Shown: positions 5,178 through 5,352 of the stretch, piece after piece | Numbering within the stretch: the first letter of the stretch is position 1 | Layout of the letters: each line of letters opens with the position of its first letter | NCBI GenBank assembly: GCA_900549015.1 | Contig: URMH01000076.1 | Location: 1-5,352, forward strand | Source: an uncultured Blautia sp. | GTDB taxonomy: Bacteria > Bacillota > Clostridia > Lachnospirales > Lachnospiraceae | Direction of reading: 5' to 3' | DNA: 5,352 bases | The notes under the pieces: generated by a model | The model's database searches: none | The model's input: only the letters and a program-made list of their open reading frames with translations | Told to the model about the DNA's origin: nothing | Position numbers and translations under genes: made by a program

Positions 5178-5352
5178 CATCACTGGAGACAGAGAATCGG
5201 ATATGGTTCCGCAGATTTTGCGTGCAACCTTATCTGGCAGATGATTTCACTGTATCTATTATATTTTTATACAGATGTGATGGATCTGAACGAGGTATCA
5301 ATCGCCCTTATGTTTGTGGTGTGCAGGGTAATTGACGCAGGAACAGACCTGT
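5172..5352 (+). CDS. GPH-family sugar:cation symporter (MelB/YicJ type), N-terminal part
   Basis: Only the first 60 codons are in the window; the gene runs off the right edge. The translation begins MKHHWRQRIGYGSADFACNL and shows the family's N-terminal pattern: a short basic tail, an IGYGxxDFA motif, a first membrane helix (about 16-34, LIWQMISLYLLYFY), a conserved YTDV turn, a second hydrophobic segment (about 41-55) and the R-x-x-DA-x-x-D motif (Arg52, Asp55, Asp59). Glycoside-pentoside-hexuronide symporters import sugars with Na+ or H+ across the cytoplasmic membrane. Divergence from an AraC gene is a standard layout for inducible sugar uptake. No clear ribosome binding site precedes the ATG, but no alternative in-frame start fits the conserved N-terminus. 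The substrate cannot be read from this part. Confidence 0.88.
   Translation, partial: MKHHWRQRIGYGSADFACNLIWQMISLYLLYFYTDVMDLNEVSIALMFVVCRVIDAGTDL

Overview
The window looks like accessory DNA from a Firmicute of the class Clostridia, most likely a gut Lachnospiraceae relative. This is inferred from four things: strong GGAGG-type ribosome binding sites, two different large serine recombinases of types common in that group, a piece of a CotJC-type manganese catalase, and an AraC regulator beside a GPH-family sugar symporter. No rRNA, tRNA or CRISPR array is visible.

Layout: positions 1-147 hold no gene I can support. At 148-291 (+) is a 47-residue protein, followed at once by a near-consensus promoter (292-320) and a 523-residue TnpX-type large serine recombinase (370-1941, +). 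Its leader folds into a hairpin that contains its own ribosome binding site. A composite hairpin (1940-1986) follows its stop codon. Next, on the minus strand, is an open but truncated middle piece of a manganese catalase (about 2014-2347, inside an ORF at 2011-2412). It lacks its native N-terminus and its C-terminal part. Directly behind it on the same strand lies a second, unrelated large serine recombinase of 475 residues (2412-3839, -), divergent from another 47-residue unknown protein (3932-4075, +). The right end is a sugar-uptake locus: an AraC regulator (4070-5119, -) divergent from a GPH symporter (5172 to the window edge, +).

The main observation is that the catalase fragment is broken on both sides, and each break lies beside the 3' end of a different serine recombinase gene. 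The simplest reading is that two mobile elements inserted into one spore-coat or catalase gene: one extends left from about 2013, the other extends right from about 2348. The missing gene ends should then lie outside the window. The fragment is free of stops and frameshifts, so the insertions are recent or the arrangement is reversible, as in skin-type elements that are excised during sporulation. The window alone cannot decide between these.

The recombinase 1 segment is visibly more AT-rich than the recombinase 2/AraC segment, which fits separate origins. The AraC-symporter pair may be cargo of the second element or chromosomal DNA brought there by rearrangement.
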